DNA from: Fictibacillus fluitans | GTDB lineage: Bacteria; Bacillota; Bacilli; Bacillales; Fictibacillaceae | Direction of reading: 5' to 3' | Assembly (NCBI RefSeq): GCF_030418125.1 | Contig: NZ_JAUHTR010000008.1 | Coordinates: 62,001 to 126,000 of the forward strand | Length of the DNA: 64,000 nucleotides | In this document: positions 48,647-57,229 of the stretch, in pieces | Layout: each line of letters opens with the position of its first letter | Numbering within the stretch: position 1 is the first letter of the stretch | Notes under the pieces: generated by a model | Database searches by the model: none | Told to the model about the DNA's origin: nothing | What the model saw: the letters and a program-made list of their open reading frames with translations, nothing else | Translations under genes and position numbers: made by a program

Positions 48647-49789
48647 TTACCAGAAAATAGAGCCTATTTTATGGGTAAGACTTTTCACACCTTTTTTAGC
48701 GGCACTAACTACACTTTCGCCACCTAATGCATCGAACTTCGTATTTAAACCATAAGAGGCAATAACACTAACTCCCGCTCCAACCACAGTTCCGACCGGA
48801 GGAGCAATCAATGACCCAACAGCGGCCCCTGTTGCAGCCGCAGCTGCAATGCCTCCAATATCAACAGCTGAATCCGTTACAATATCGGCTGCATCATGGG
48901 CTTGCCAGCCATCTTTTTGTGCATCAACCACATTATTGGCAATAGATAAAGCAGACCCTACCACTGCCAGCCCTTTTACAGTTTTTCCTACTTTACCAAC
49001 TTCTTTAAAGGTGTCTTTCCATTTCATTGGGTTGATAGTTTTCACACTGTCGGCATAGGAGGATTTAAACCCGGTCCATGCTTGCTTTCCTACAGCTTTT
49101 GTAAAACCAATTTTCTTCAAATCTTTTTTATATTCTTGATGTGCTACAAAATCCGGCAATTTATAAATCGCTGTTTTCGCCTTCTTAATTTGTGATTTAG
49201 TCGTCTTCAAATCCTCAAATTTGAAACCATTTCGTATGTATTTAATGAAAGCATCATCATCTTTATTCATTTTTAGCATTTTAGAAATAGCTACAATGTC
49301 TTTGGTGTTCTTTGTGGATAGCGTGTATGCTCCACGGCCTTTTCGGCCAGCGGGATCAAAAATAGCTTTAAAATCATATTTCCATTTAAGATATTGGCTA
49401 ATGGACAAGGCTGTAGTAATTCTTCCATATTTAATCCCTTTACTAACGCTTGTTACCCCTTGTCTTACTCCCGCAAATGCAGTACCGCTCAAGAAAGCGG
49501 TAAAACTATCAGCATTGAACAGCTTCTGGTCCGCCTCCCGAAAGTTAATTTCCGTACGTTTTACGACTTCTTCCGCTCCGTTTAACAGGCTCCCGTAATG
49601 GTCGAGCTGCTGGATCAGGCTGTTGTAGAGGGGGCTGATGGCGGAAAGATTAATTCCGTCTCCGTGGCTTTGCATGGAATAATAGTTCATTTGCAGATTC
49701 GATCTGATAGCTTTGCTCTTCGCTTCGAGCTTTTTCACATCTGATGCGAGTTCTTTTAGTTCGTCTGGTACAACGTTTACACGACTCAT
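48647..49789 (-). CDS. Putative T7SS effector with glycine-zipper membrane toxin domain (TspA-like)
   Basis: A 380-residue protein without a signal peptide. Residues 1-100 are a helical WXG100/LXG-like secretion domain (VNVVPDELKELASDVKKLEA; LNGAEEVVKRTEINFREADQ). The middle is basic (lysine-rich, 150-290). Residues about 300-350 form an Ala/Gly-rich hydrophobic zipper (IGGIAAAAATGAAVGSLIAP, VGTVVGAGVSVIASYG), the hallmark of pore-forming or membrane-depolarising toxin ends such as staphylococcal TspA. It is followed by two polytopic membrane proteins and two DUF5085 proteins in one operon. RBS AGGAGAAGGA directly before ATG. Function inferred from architecture and context. Confidence 0.65.
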   Translation of the reverse strand: MSRVNVVPDELKELASDVKKLEAKSKAIRSNLQMNYYSMQSHGDGINLSAISPLYNSLIQQLDHYGSLLNGAEEVVKRTEINFREADQKLFNADSFTAFLSGTAFAGVRQGVTSVSKGIKYGRITTALSISQYLKWKYDFKAIFDPAGRKGRGAYTLSTKNTKDIVAISKMLKMNKDDDAFIKYIRNGFKFEDLKTTKSQIKKAKTAIYKLPDFVAHQEYKKDLKKIGFTKAVGKQAWTGFKSSYADSVKTINPMKWKDTFKEVGKVGKTVKGLAVVGSALSIANNVVDAQKDGWQAHDAADIVTDSAVDIGGIAAAAATGAAVGSLIAPPVGTVVGAGVSVIASYGLNTKFDALGGESVVSAAKKGVKSLTHKIGSIFW

Positions 49790-50048
49790 TCCTTCTCCTG
49801 CCTTTCTACTCTCTATTCTAAAAAAGAACCAGGACTTCTTATACTGGACTTTACTCCTAAAAACCCCACTTCCTTTTTACCCTTCTTTCTTGCACCAAAA
49901 CCAATTTGTGCCAAATTTTAGATAATTCAGGTGAAAATGGTCCCGAATTTATCTTAAAAGAGTTAATTAACCGTTCTCCCACTGATCAAAGTAACTTTCT
50001 ATTAAACATACTAACTATTTTACAAAAGTAATAACCTGGTGTACACAG
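49790..50048. other. Intergenic region upstream of the toxin cassette
   Basis: About 260 AT-rich bases between the cassette start and the DinB terminator. I see no gene and no confident promoter; the minus strand has a TATAAG near 49838 and a short imperfect repeat TTGGCACAAA/TTTTGGTGCAA (49889-49915) that might be regulatory. Confidence 0.4.
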
Positions 50049-50086
50049 TAAAAACTGCCTCCTTTTTCCACAAGAGACAGTTTTTG
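50049..50086 (-). terminator. Terminator after DinB gene
   Basis: AAAAACTGCCTC (50050-50061) against GAGACAGTTTTT (50074-50085) with one mismatch; T-rich on both sides. Confidence 0.78.
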
Positions 50087-50100
50087 ATTTATTGCTTATG

Positions 50101-50628
50101 TTATACCGGGCTTACAAAGTCGGCATTTTTCGTATAGAGGTACAGCCCATAATCCTGCATGACTGAGGCATTTCCGGTCTGCCGGATCATCGCAGCCGCA
50201 TGTCCTCGGTGATAGTTTCCGTGTGTGGAAATATGATAGATGGTTTCCATAGGTGTAGTATCCAGCCGTCCCGCATATGGATTATCCACAGTGAACACTT
50301 TTTCCATGTCATGGCTATCAATATAATGCTTATACTCTTCTGTCAGCTTTTTGTATCGCTGCTCCATTTCGAGCAGTGTTTCTGCTTCAGCCTCTCTTCT
50401 CAATGTGTCCGAAGCGGCCATTCCCTCTTGCATATCCTCCCCCTGCATGATATTCAACCACAAATTGTCAGTTAAATACAGATGTACCATAACTGTTGAA
50501 AGAGATGGAAAAATGCTTTGCCTCATTTCCTTTTTGTATAAATCCTCTGGAAGTTCCCGCAGCTTTTCAAAGATTCTGGCGTTCGCCCAAGCATGATAAT
50601 CATACATTTCACGTGCATGGTTCTTCAT
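50101..50628 (-). CDS. DinB-family protein
   Basis: A 175-residue DinB protein close to the founding B. subtilis DinB: MYDYHAWANARIFEKLRELP, VMVHLYLTDNLWLNIMQGED (His), and TIYHISTHGNYHRGHAAAMI near 140 (HxxxHxxH metal site). Start ATG 50628 because GGAGG lies 9 bases upstream; a TTG at 50637 abuts that site. Single gene. Expected to be a metal-binding, possibly bacillithiol-using, stress or damage-inducible enzyme. Confidence 0.88.
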   Translation of the reverse strand: MKNHAREMYDYHAWANARIFEKLRELPEDLYKKEMRQSIFPSLSTVMVHLYLTDNLWLNIMQGEDMQEGMAASDTLRREAEAETLLEMEQRYKKLTEEYKHYIDSHDMEKVFTVDNPYAGRLDTTPMETIYHISTHGNYHRGHAAAMIRQTGNASVMQDYGLYLYTKNADFVSPV

Positions 50629-50703
50629 CCTATCCAACCTCCCCGTGCTTTGTTCACTCCTAACCCTTTACCTATTCGAGATGATCTTGCCCTATTCCTT
50701 TTA

Positions 50704-50741
50704 TAAAAAAGAGCATCCGGGATCAATCCACAGATGCTCCT
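50704..50741 (-). terminator. Terminator after gntP-like gene
   Basis: GAGCATC (50711-50717) pairs with GATGCTC (50733-50739); minus strand then has TTTTTTATAAAA. Confidence 0.82.
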
Positions 50742-50746
50742 TTCCT

Positions 50747-52195
50747 TTAAACAAGACCGGTCAAACTATAAACTCCAATAACAAAGAAGACAGCGATGGT
50801 TTTGATCACTGTGACAGCGAATATGTCACGGTAGGCCTGCTTATGCGTCAATCCGGTTACCGCGAGGAGGGTAATGACCGCTCCATTATGCGGCAGTGAA
50901 TCCATGCCGCCGGACGCCATCGCCACGATCCGGTGCATGACCTCCATCGGAATATCAAATTGCTGGGCAAGCTTTACATACTGATCACCCATAACGCTTA
51001 GCGCGATTCCCATACCGCCTGACGCGGACCCGGTAATACCGGCCAGCACGTTCGTAGTTACTGCGCCGTTGACAAGTGGATTGGTAAAGGTATGAGAAAT
51101 ACTGTCACGCACAACACCAAATCCAGGCAAGGAAGAAATAACGCCTCCAAACCCATATTCAGATCCGGTATTCATCGCAGCGAGCAAAGCTCCTCCAATG
51201 CTGGCGTTAATGCCCTTCTGGAAGTTGGCGGTCACACCTCTCCAATTGTAGGCGATTGTTGCCAGAATTCCCATACACAAGGCCATCTCCACCGCCCAGA
51301 TGCCTGCTACCTGACTAAGGTCAACCTTCCCAAAGTCCTTCAATCCGATGGAAGCAAAATCAAATCCATCCGGATACCATTTGGGAATGTAAATGGTGAG
51401 CACCTTGTTCATTACACCGACCAGGATCAAAGGAACAAACGCCAAGACCTGGCGAAGCGGCGAAACTCGCTGCTGCATTTCATCACTGTTGTATTGAGGC
51501 TCCTCCTGTACCGCCTGGGCAGCGGCTGCCATTTCACTTTGCGCCCCGATCGGCCCGCTGTAGCCTTCGCCCTGTTTCCTGGCTTTTTTGCTTCTGCCCT
51601 GCAAATAAAGAATTCCCAGTGTGAAAACAAACAACGCTCCGATCACACCAAGTACGGGTGCAGCATAAATGGTTGTTCCGAAAAAGCTAGTGGGAATAAC
51701 ATTTTGAATCTGCGGTGTTCCTGGAAGCGCATCCATTGTAAAAGATAACGCACCAAGAGCAATTGCTCCCGGGATCAGACGCTTCGGAATATCCGCTTCA
51801 CGGAAAAGATGCACGGCAAAAGGATATACCGCAAACGCAACAACAAACAAGCTGATTCCACTGTATGTAAGAATGGCACACATCAATACGATGGCTAGAA
51901 TCGCTCTTTTCGCCCCTACAAATTGCACAATCGTTTTGGCGATCGATGCGGCCACACCCGACATCTCCACCAGCTTTCCAAAAATGGCCCCCAGCAGGAA
52001 GACAGGGAAATACAGTTTGATAAAGCCAACCATTTTCTCCATGAAAATGTTGGAGAAGAACGGCATAACATGTGATGGATCTGTAAGCACCACGGCGAAC
52101 AGCGCACAGATGGGTGCAAACAGGATAACAGAGAAGCCTTTATACGCAACAAACATCAGTAAGCCAAGCGCTAACAGGATAATAAGGAGATCCAT
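50747..52195 (-). CDS. GntP-family permease
   Basis: A 482-residue, 12-helix GntP/citrate-type permease for hydroxy acids. Seen: LIILLALGLLMFVAYKGFSV at the start, ILTYSGISLFVVAFAVYPFA near 110, GALSFTMDALPGTPQIQNVI near 148, a long cytosolic loop (about 195-250, KKARKQGEGYSG) and ITGSASGGMGIALSVMGDQY near 390, then ASGGMDSLPHNGAVITLLAV. It is the third gene after the sigma-54 promoter (Fe-ADH, semialdehyde dehydrogenase, GntP) but is separated by a strong hairpin at 52220-52261. A short-chain hydroxy acid is the likely cargo. Confidence 0.88.
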   Translation of the reverse strand: MDLLIILLALGLLMFVAYKGFSVILFAPICALFAVVLTDPSHVMPFFSNIFMEKMVGFIKLYFPVFLLGAIFGKLVEMSGVAASIAKTIVQFVGAKRAILAIVLMCAILTYSGISLFVVAFAVYPFAVHLFREADIPKRLIPGAIALGALSFTMDALPGTPQIQNVIPTSFFGTTIYAAPVLGVIGALFVFTLGILYLQGRSKKARKQGEGYSGPIGAQSEMAAAAQAVQEEPQYNSDEMQQRVSPLRQVLAFVPLILVGVMNKVLTIYIPKWYPDGFDFASIGLKDFGKVDLSQVAGIWAVEMALCMGILATIAYNWRGVTANFQKGINASIGGALLAAMNTGSEYGFGGVISSLPGFGVVRDSISHTFTNPLVNGAVTTNVLAGITGSASGGMGIALSVMGDQYVKLAQQFDIPMEVMHRIVAMASGGMDSLPHNGAVITLLAVTGLTHKQAYRDIFAVTVIKTIAVFFVIGVYSLTGLV

Positions 52196-52219
52196 ACCTT
52201 CACCTCTTTTATTGGTAGT

Positions 52220-52261
52220 AAAAAAAGGATGAACATGCCCGTTCTACAGGCATGTCCATCC
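52220..52261 (-). terminator. Hairpin between semialdehyde dehydrogenase and gntP-like genes
   Basis: GGATGaACATGCC (52227-52239) against GGCATGTcCATCC (52249-52261), one mismatch; minus strand continues with seven T. Probably a partial terminator that lowers permease expression or ends the main transcript. Confidence 0.8.
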
Positions 52262-52290
52262 ATCACTCATGCTCTTGCAGTCTTAGTAGC

Positions 52291-53751
52291 TTAGTAGCGT
52301 GCGGTCAGCATTTTTTTGCGCGTGTAAAACTCCACGCCGTCTTTGCCGTTCGCATGCAAATCACCATAGAAGGATTTCTTGTATCCGGAGAACGGGAAGA
52401 ACGCCATTGGTGCAGGAACACCCATGTTCACGCCAAGCATTCCCGCATCGATTGTATCCCTGAATTGACGGACCGCCTTTGCACTATCGGTAAACAGGCA
52501 GGCACCATTGGCAAAGTCAGATTGATTCGTCAGCTTGATCGCTTCAGTCAGGTCATTGACACGGACCACTGAAAGCACCGGCGCGAAGATTTCATCCTTC
52601 CAGATTTTCATGTCGGTTTTAACATTGTCAAAAATCGTCGGTCCAACAAAGTATCCCGGTAATTCGCAAGCCTGGTCATTACGTCCGTCGCGAGCGAGTG
52701 CCGCTCCTTCTTTTACACCGATATCAATGTACTGAAGGGTCTTGTCTTTATGGGACTGGCGGATAACCGGTCCAAGGAAAACATTTTCTTCCATACCATT
52801 TCCAATGGTAAGTTCTTCAGCCTCCTTCACGAGCCGTTCCACGAGGGTGTCCGCAATATCACCGACAGCCACGACAACAGAGCACGCCATGCAGCGCTCT
52901 CCTGCAGAACCAAACGCAGCGTTGATAATGTTCGTTACGGCAATGTCCATATCGGCATCCGGAAGCACAATGCTGTGATTCTTGGCACCGGCCAGTGCCT
53001 GCACACGCTTGCCATTCCCTGCACCTGTCTTGTATACATGCTCGGCAACCGGCTGGGAACCGACAAAGGAGATGGCCGGAATGCGTTCATGCTCGAGAAT
53101 GCCATTCACAATATCACGAGCACCGTGAACGATGTTCAGCACACCATCAGGAAGACCCGCTTCCTTAAACAGCTCGGCCAAACGGTTGGCAAGCAGCGGT
53201 GTACGCTCGGAAGGTTTTAAGATAAAGGTGTTTCCGCAGGCAATTGCGAGCGGGAACATCCAGCAAGGCACCATCATTGGAAAGTTAAACGGTGTAATTC
53301 CGCCAACAACCCCGATTGGGTACCGATACATTCCTGATTCAATACCTGAAGCAATGTCCGGAAGCTGGGAGCCCATCATGAGAGTTGGCGCACCTGCCGC
53401 AAACTCCACACATTCAATACCGCGCTGCACTTCTCCATATGCTTCCCCATAGCTCTTGCCGTTTTCTTTCGTAATCAGGCGTGCAAGTTCATCCCAATGA
53501 TCTACCAAGAGCTGCTGATAACGGAAAAGGATACGTGCCCGTTTTGGCACAGCCACCTGGCTCCATGATTCAAATGCGCGTTCTGCCGCTTCAACCGCAA
53601 GCTCAAGATCTTCACGATTGGAAAGCGGCACTTCAGCCAGCGCCTCTCCAGTTGCCGGATTCGGCACTGTTTCAGTTTGATCGGAACGGGACTCCACCCA
53701 TTCACCGTTGATAAAATTCTTTAAGGCTTCCACTTTAGTAATTGAAGACAT
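52291..53751 (-). CDS. mmsA: CoA-acylating methylmalonate/malonate-semialdehyde dehydrogenase
   Basis: A 486-residue aldehyde dehydrogenase of the MmsA/IolA type: converts methylmalonate semialdehyde to propionyl-CoA or malonate semialdehyde to acetyl-CoA with loss of CO2. Seen: [20 protein letters not shown] at the start, [20 protein letters not shown] near 153, [14 protein letters not shown] near 175, [18 protein letters not shown] near 252 and the catalytic Cys in [17 protein letters not shown] near 285. It follows the Fe-ADH gene by 24 bases. In this operon it would take the semialdehyde made by the alcohol dehydrogenase. Confidence 0.93.
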   Translation of the reverse strand: MSSITKVEALKNFINGEWVESRSDQTETVPNPATGEALAEVPLSNREDLELAVEAAERAFESWSQVAVPKRARILFRYQQLLVDHWDELARLITKENGKSYGEAYGEVQRGIECVEFAAGAPTLMMGSQLPDIASGIESGMYRYPIGVVGGITPFNFPMMVPCWMFPLAIACGNTFILKPSERTPLLANRLAELFKEAGLPDGVLNIVHGARDIVNGILEHERIPAISFVGSQPVAEHVYKTGAGNGKRVQALAGAKNHSIVLPDADMDIAVTNIINAAFGSAGERCMACSVVVAVGDIADTLVERLVKEAEELTIGNGMEENVFLGPVIRQSHKDKTLQYIDIGVKEGAALARDGRNDQACELPGYFVGPTIFDNVKTDMKIWKDEIFAPVLSVVRVNDLTEAIKLTNQSDFANGACLFTDSAKAVRQFRDTIDAGMLGVNMGVPAPMAFFPFSGYKKSFYGDLHANGKDGVEFYTRKKMLTARY

Positions 53752-53775
53752 GTATATTCCACTCCTTGTTGTTTT

Positions 53776-54978
53776 TTAAGATTGAATCATCGTAGACGAG
53801 ATGCTGAAATCATAGTCATAACAGACCCTGTATAAATCAATGATTTCTTCGTGTGCCGGTACCCTCGGGTTGTTCCCCGGGCTTCCGCTGTCAAGGGCGT
53901 CGTTAGCCATTTTGGAGATCACTTGTTCAAACGCCTCCTGATCCACTCCCCAGCTTTTCAGATTGGGAATATCCAGATCGGCGCACAGCTTTTTGATTTC
54001 TTCAATGGCGAAATCCGCCAGCTCCTCCTTGTCCTGTTTATCCAGTCCCGGCTGGATAATCTGGGCAATGGCTGCAAGCTGGTCTATGGCATCGCGCTTG
54101 CTGAATTCAAGAACAGCCGGCAGGAGCATCGCATTGGAAACGCCATGAGGAACATGAAACAACGCTCCAATCGGCCGGGACATGCCATGAACCAGGGTTA
54201 CGGACGCGTTAGAAAACGCAAGTCCCGCCTGCATGGAGGCCAGTGCCATTTCTTCTTTGGCATCCACATTCTCCGGTTGATGATAGGCTGTCCGAAGGTT
54301 ACCTGTAATTGAAGCAATAGCCGACCGCGCAAAATCGTCTGTGAGCGGCTGGCTCTTTTTAGAAATGAACGCCTCAATCGCATGGCAAAGGGCATCAACT
54401 CCCGTGGCAGCGGTTACATTCTTGGGTGTGGAAAGCGTCAGGATCGGATCCACAATCGCGGTACACGGCAAGAAGTTGGGATCCTTGATCATCATCTTGA
54501 TATCATCTTTTGTATTCGTAATCACGGTAACATCGGTCACTTCGGAACCTGTACCAGCAGTTGTTGGAATCGCGATGAACGGTAGCGGTTTTTGTGAAAT
54601 TTTTCTTGCTCCGCCCCGGTAATCCCCGATATATCCTCCGTTGGACGCCACCACTCCGACTGCTTTTCCGGTATCCATACAGCTGCCGCCGCCGATGGCA
54701 ACGATTACATCACACTTTTCTTCAAGGCAAATTTCAAGTGCTTCTTTTACATGCTGATCGGTAGGTTCTGTATTCACATCCAGGTAAGAAACAAAGGGAA
54801 GGTTATGCTGTTCAAGCAGTTTCTCACACTTTCTCACATGGCCAATCTTCTCCATCACACGGTCACTGATCAATAACACCTTTGTGCCCAGCCCGGCCGC
54901 TTCCTCTCCCAACTTCCCCAGGGAATCCCGGCCATAATACAAAGCATTGGGCATACGAAATTCTGCAAACTTCTTCAT
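53776..54978 (-). CDS. Iron-containing alcohol dehydrogenase
   Basis: A 400-residue group III metal-dependent dehydrogenase. NAD site: VIVAIGGGSCMDTGKAVGVV near 90 and IPTTAGTGSEVTDVTVITNT near 135. Metal ligands: Asp and His in TGVDALCHAIEAFISKKSQP near 195, and two His in LVHGMSRPIGALFHVPHGVS near 260. Start ATG 54978 with AAAGGAGG 6 bases upstream. First gene after a -24/-12 promoter and next to mmsA and a GntP permease; a hydroxy acid (3-hydroxypropionate, 3-hydroxyisobutyrate or similar) is a reasonable substrate guess. Confidence 0.9.
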   Translation of the reverse strand: MKKFAEFRMPNALYYGRDSLGKLGEEAAGLGTKVLLISDRVMEKIGHVRKCEKLLEQHNLPFVSYLDVNTEPTDQHVKEALEICLEEKCDVIVAIGGGSCMDTGKAVGVVASNGGYIGDYRGGARKISQKPLPFIAIPTTAGTGSEVTDVTVITNTKDDIKMMIKDPNFLPCTAIVDPILTLSTPKNVTAATGVDALCHAIEAFISKKSQPLTDDFARSAIASITGNLRTAYHQPENVDAKEEMALASMQAGLAFSNASVTLVHGMSRPIGALFHVPHGVSNAMLLPAVLEFSKRDAIDQLAAIAQIIQPGLDKQDKEELADFAIEEIKKLCADLDIPNLKSWGVDQEAFEQVISKMANDALDSGSPGNNPRVPAHEEIIDLYRVCYDYDFSISSTMIQS

Positions 54979-55014
54979 GCTGTTCCTCCTTTCAATTTTC
55001 ACACTTAATTATTT

Positions 55015-55031
55015 TTGCAAGAACCATGCCA
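55015..55031 (-). promoter_or_regulatory. Sigma-54 (-24/-12) promoter of the Fe-ADH operon
   Basis: On the minus strand TGGCATGGTTCTTGCAA (55031-55015): GG and GC exactly 10 bases apart, matching TGGCAC-N5-TTGCA at nearly every position. It lies about 40 bases before the ADH start and downstream of an enhancer-binding-protein gene. Confidence 0.85.
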
Positions 55032-55070
55032 ACTTTGATAACCCTTTCATTAAGCCAAAAAAATTTATAA

Positions 55071-55090
55071 GTGTATGCTTAACCATACAC
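55071..55090. promoter_or_regulatory. Palindrome upstream of sigma-54 promoter, candidate activator site
   Basis: GTGTATG (55071-55077) and CATACAC (55084-55090), perfect 7-bp arms with a 6-base spacer, 40 bases upstream of the -24 element. Suitable as a dimeric binding site for the adjacent Fis-type regulator, although closer than typical enhancers. Confidence 0.5.
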
Positions 55091-55095
55091 AAAGC

Positions 55096-55122
55096 GTCCG
55101 AATTATGTATGATAATTCGGAC
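55096..55122. terminator. Perfect 11-bp hairpin after the sigma-54 regulator gene
   Basis: GTCCGAATTAT (55096-55106) pairs with ATAATTCGGAC (55112-55122), loop GTATG. It starts 12 bases after the regulator stop, so it is probably its terminator, but the following T tract is weak (GCTTTG) and it may instead be a second activator-binding palindrome. Confidence 0.5.
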
Positions 55123-55133
55123 ACTTTTACTTC

Positions 55134-56948
55134 TTACTGTAATTTTTTTAGTTTTTCATACAATGTCGAGCGCTGTATGCCAAGCTTCCTGGCCGCAGCC
55201 GCCTTGTTTCCGGCTGTCTCTTTTAATACCTGAAGAATTCTTTCCCGTTCCTGCTGTTTCACATTTTGTCTCAGCTCATCCAATAGATTCCCTTGTTGGG
55301 GTGCTTTCGCTCGCTCCTGCTTTACTCCCGTTTGTTCATGCGGTTGGTGAAAACGTCCGGGAATCTCCGCTTTTGTTATCATGCGCTCTTCTCCCAAACT
55401 GACCAGCATCTCAACGGTATTAACCAGCTCACGCACATTTCCCGGCCATTCATAATTGATCAGAAGATTCATCGCCTCAGCCGAGAATTCCATTGGCTCC
55501 AATTTAAAGGCCTGACAAAAGGATTGCAGATGATGCTCGAGAAGAACGGGAATGTCTCGTTTCCTTTTACGAAGCGGAGGAATTTCGAGCCTGATAATAT
55601 TCAGGCGGTAATACAGGTCTTCCCGGAAGGTTCCTTCCTGCACCATCTGTTCCAACGGCCGGTTGGTGGCGGCAATGATCCGCACATCAATGCGCTGGCT
55701 TGTTGAACCCCCTACCCGTTCGACCGTCCGCTCCTGAAGAGCGCGCAGAATTTTTGATTGCATGAGAGCCGGCATGTCCCCAATTTCATCCAGAAAAAGA
55801 GTTCCTTTATGCGCCTGTTCAAACTTTCCGGGCTTGCCTCCCTTTCTGGCTCCTGTAAACGCACCCTCTTCATAGCCAAAGAGCTCCGCTTCCAAAAGGT
55901 GTTCCGGGATGGCAGCACAGTTCACGCTGACAAACGGACCTTCCGCAAAAGGGCTGGACTGATGAATCGCTTTGGCGAACATCTCTTTTCCCGTACCGCT
56001 TTCTCCCGTAATGAGGACCGTAGACGGCGTGCGGGCGGCTTTTTTCGCCAGCCTTTTAACCGCAGAAATTTCTTCACTGACCCCGATAATATCCGTATAG
56101 GATGTTTCATCGGCATCCATCGCTGCATCAGGAAGGGTCTTTTCCGTTACTTTTCTCGAAAGCTCCTGCATTCTTCCAAGGATATTGTACAGCTCGCTCA
56201 CTCCGTGAAAGATCAGCATGCCGATGGCACCGACTACTTCATTTTCCTTCACAATTGGAATCCTGTGAACGACCATATCCTGCCCCTGGATACGCTGGAT
56301 AAACCCTCTCTCCTCGATGCCGGTCTTTGCTACTATATGAAGTCTCGTATTTTCAATCACTTCCGTCACATGCTTCCCCAGAACTTCATCCCGACGCTTT
56401 CCGACAAAACGGCAGTACGCTTCGTTAAACTCAAGGACGATGCCGTGTTTATCAATCACCGCGATTCCTTCGTAAGCGGTTTCCAAAATGGTACTCATCG
56501 TTTCAGCCGTATGGACCGTCTCCTGAAGCTGACTTAGGTGAAAGAAATAAGAATGCAGAATATCGGTCTTTGTCAGGATTCCAATGAGTGCTCCTGTTTC
56601 ATCCACAACCGGAAGGCGCCCTGCCTTAATGTGCCAGGCTTTTGAGATTGTATCTTCAGGGCCGATCGTGATGACGTCCCTTTTCATCACCTCTTCCACA
56701 GCTGTTTCACCCGTATACCCACCAAGAAGAGAGCGAACAATTCTCGTTTTCGTCACAAGTCCGATTAACTTCTGCTGTTCAAGAACCGGCAACCCATCAA
56801 TTCTGTACTCATTCATCATTTGAACCGCTTCTCTTAACATGGAGGTTCTTGTTAAGGAGAGCGGATTCTTTGTCATCCATTTATATACAGGCTCTGTATT
56901 TTTCACACTGCCAAAATTCATTTCCAGCGTCTTTACACTGTCATTCAA
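55134..56948 (-). CDS. Sigma-54-dependent activator with CBS pair and PAS sensor
   Basis: About 604 residues: two CBS domains (about 15-135; MTKNPLSLTRTSMLREAVQM, VMKRDVITIGPEDTISKAWH), a PAS domain (about 150-250; IAVIDKHGIVLEFNEAYCRF), the AAA+ domain (about 285-520) with Walker A ITGESGTGKEMFAKAIH, the sigma-54 contact GAFTGA, Walker B GTLFLDEIGD and YYRLNIIRLEIPPLRKR, and a Fis helix-turn-helix at the end (NKAAAARKLGIQRSTLYEKL). I start at TTG 56948, where AAAGGCGGTGA precedes; the frame runs open to 57158. It should activate the -24/-12 promoter just downstream. CBS domains suggest adenine-nucleotide sensing. Confidence 0.9.
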   Translation of the reverse strand: MNDSVKTLEMNFGSVKNTEPVYKWMTKNPLSLTRTSMLREAVQMMNEYRIDGLPVLEQQKLIGLVTKTRIVRSLLGGYTGETAVEEVMKRDVITIGPEDTISKAWHIKAGRLPVVDETGALIGILTKTDILHSYFFHLSQLQETVHTAETMSTILETAYEGIAVIDKHGIVLEFNEAYCRFVGKRRDEVLGKHVTEVIENTRLHIVAKTGIEERGFIQRIQGQDMVVHRIPIVKENEVVGAIGMLIFHGVSELYNILGRMQELSRKVTEKTLPDAAMDADETSYTDIIGVSEEISAVKRLAKKAARTPSTVLITGESGTGKEMFAKAIHQSSPFAEGPFVSVNCAAIPEHLLEAELFGYEEGAFTGARKGGKPGKFEQAHKGTLFLDEIGDMPALMQSKILRALQERTVERVGGSTSQRIDVRIIAATNRPLEQMVQEGTFREDLYYRLNIIRLEIPPLRKRKRDIPVLLEHHLQSFCQAFKLEPMEFSAEAMNLLINYEWPGNVRELVNTVEMLVSLGEERMITKAEIPGRFHQPHEQTGVKQERAKAPQQGNLLDELRQNVKQQERERILQVLKETAGNKAAAARKLGIQRSTLYEKLKKLQ

Positions 56949-57182
56949 AGAGGTCACCGCCTTTCTATCTATTATTATAAGGGATGACGCAAGATTCAGT
57001 GAATGAGGTGCTTGCATTAAAGTCATGGCAGGTATATCTACCAAACTATTTTCAAAAACACCGTAAGGATCCGAGGGCCGCCTGCTGATCATCGGTACCC
57101 TTGCCTTCCTGTTTACGGATCTGCGTACAAAAGCAAAGCTGGTTGTTATCTCCAACATCGCGAGCCAGCGGGCTGCGAACTA

Positions 57183-57220
57183 AAAAATAAGGCAGACATC
57201 CAATGGATGCTCTGCCTTTA
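57183..57220. terminator. Terminator after DinB gene
   Basis: AAGGCAGA with TCTGCCTT arms (57189-57196 and 57211-57218) plus an inner CATCC/GGATG stem; T-rich on both sides. Confidence 0.82.
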
Positions 57221-57229
57221 TTTATACCT

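Noticed and set aside
51092-51748. Plus-strand 218-codon open frame opposite the GntP permease
   Set aside because: Shadow of a clear permease; composition not protein-like.
55758-56537. Plus-strand 259-codon open frame opposite the sigma-54 activator
   Set aside because: Antisense to the AAA+ and PAS domains, no RBS or family match.
56949-57158. 70-codon N-terminal extension of the sigma-54 activator
   Set aside because: Open but without RBS at its ATG; the TTG at 56948 has a good site and gives the normal CBS start.
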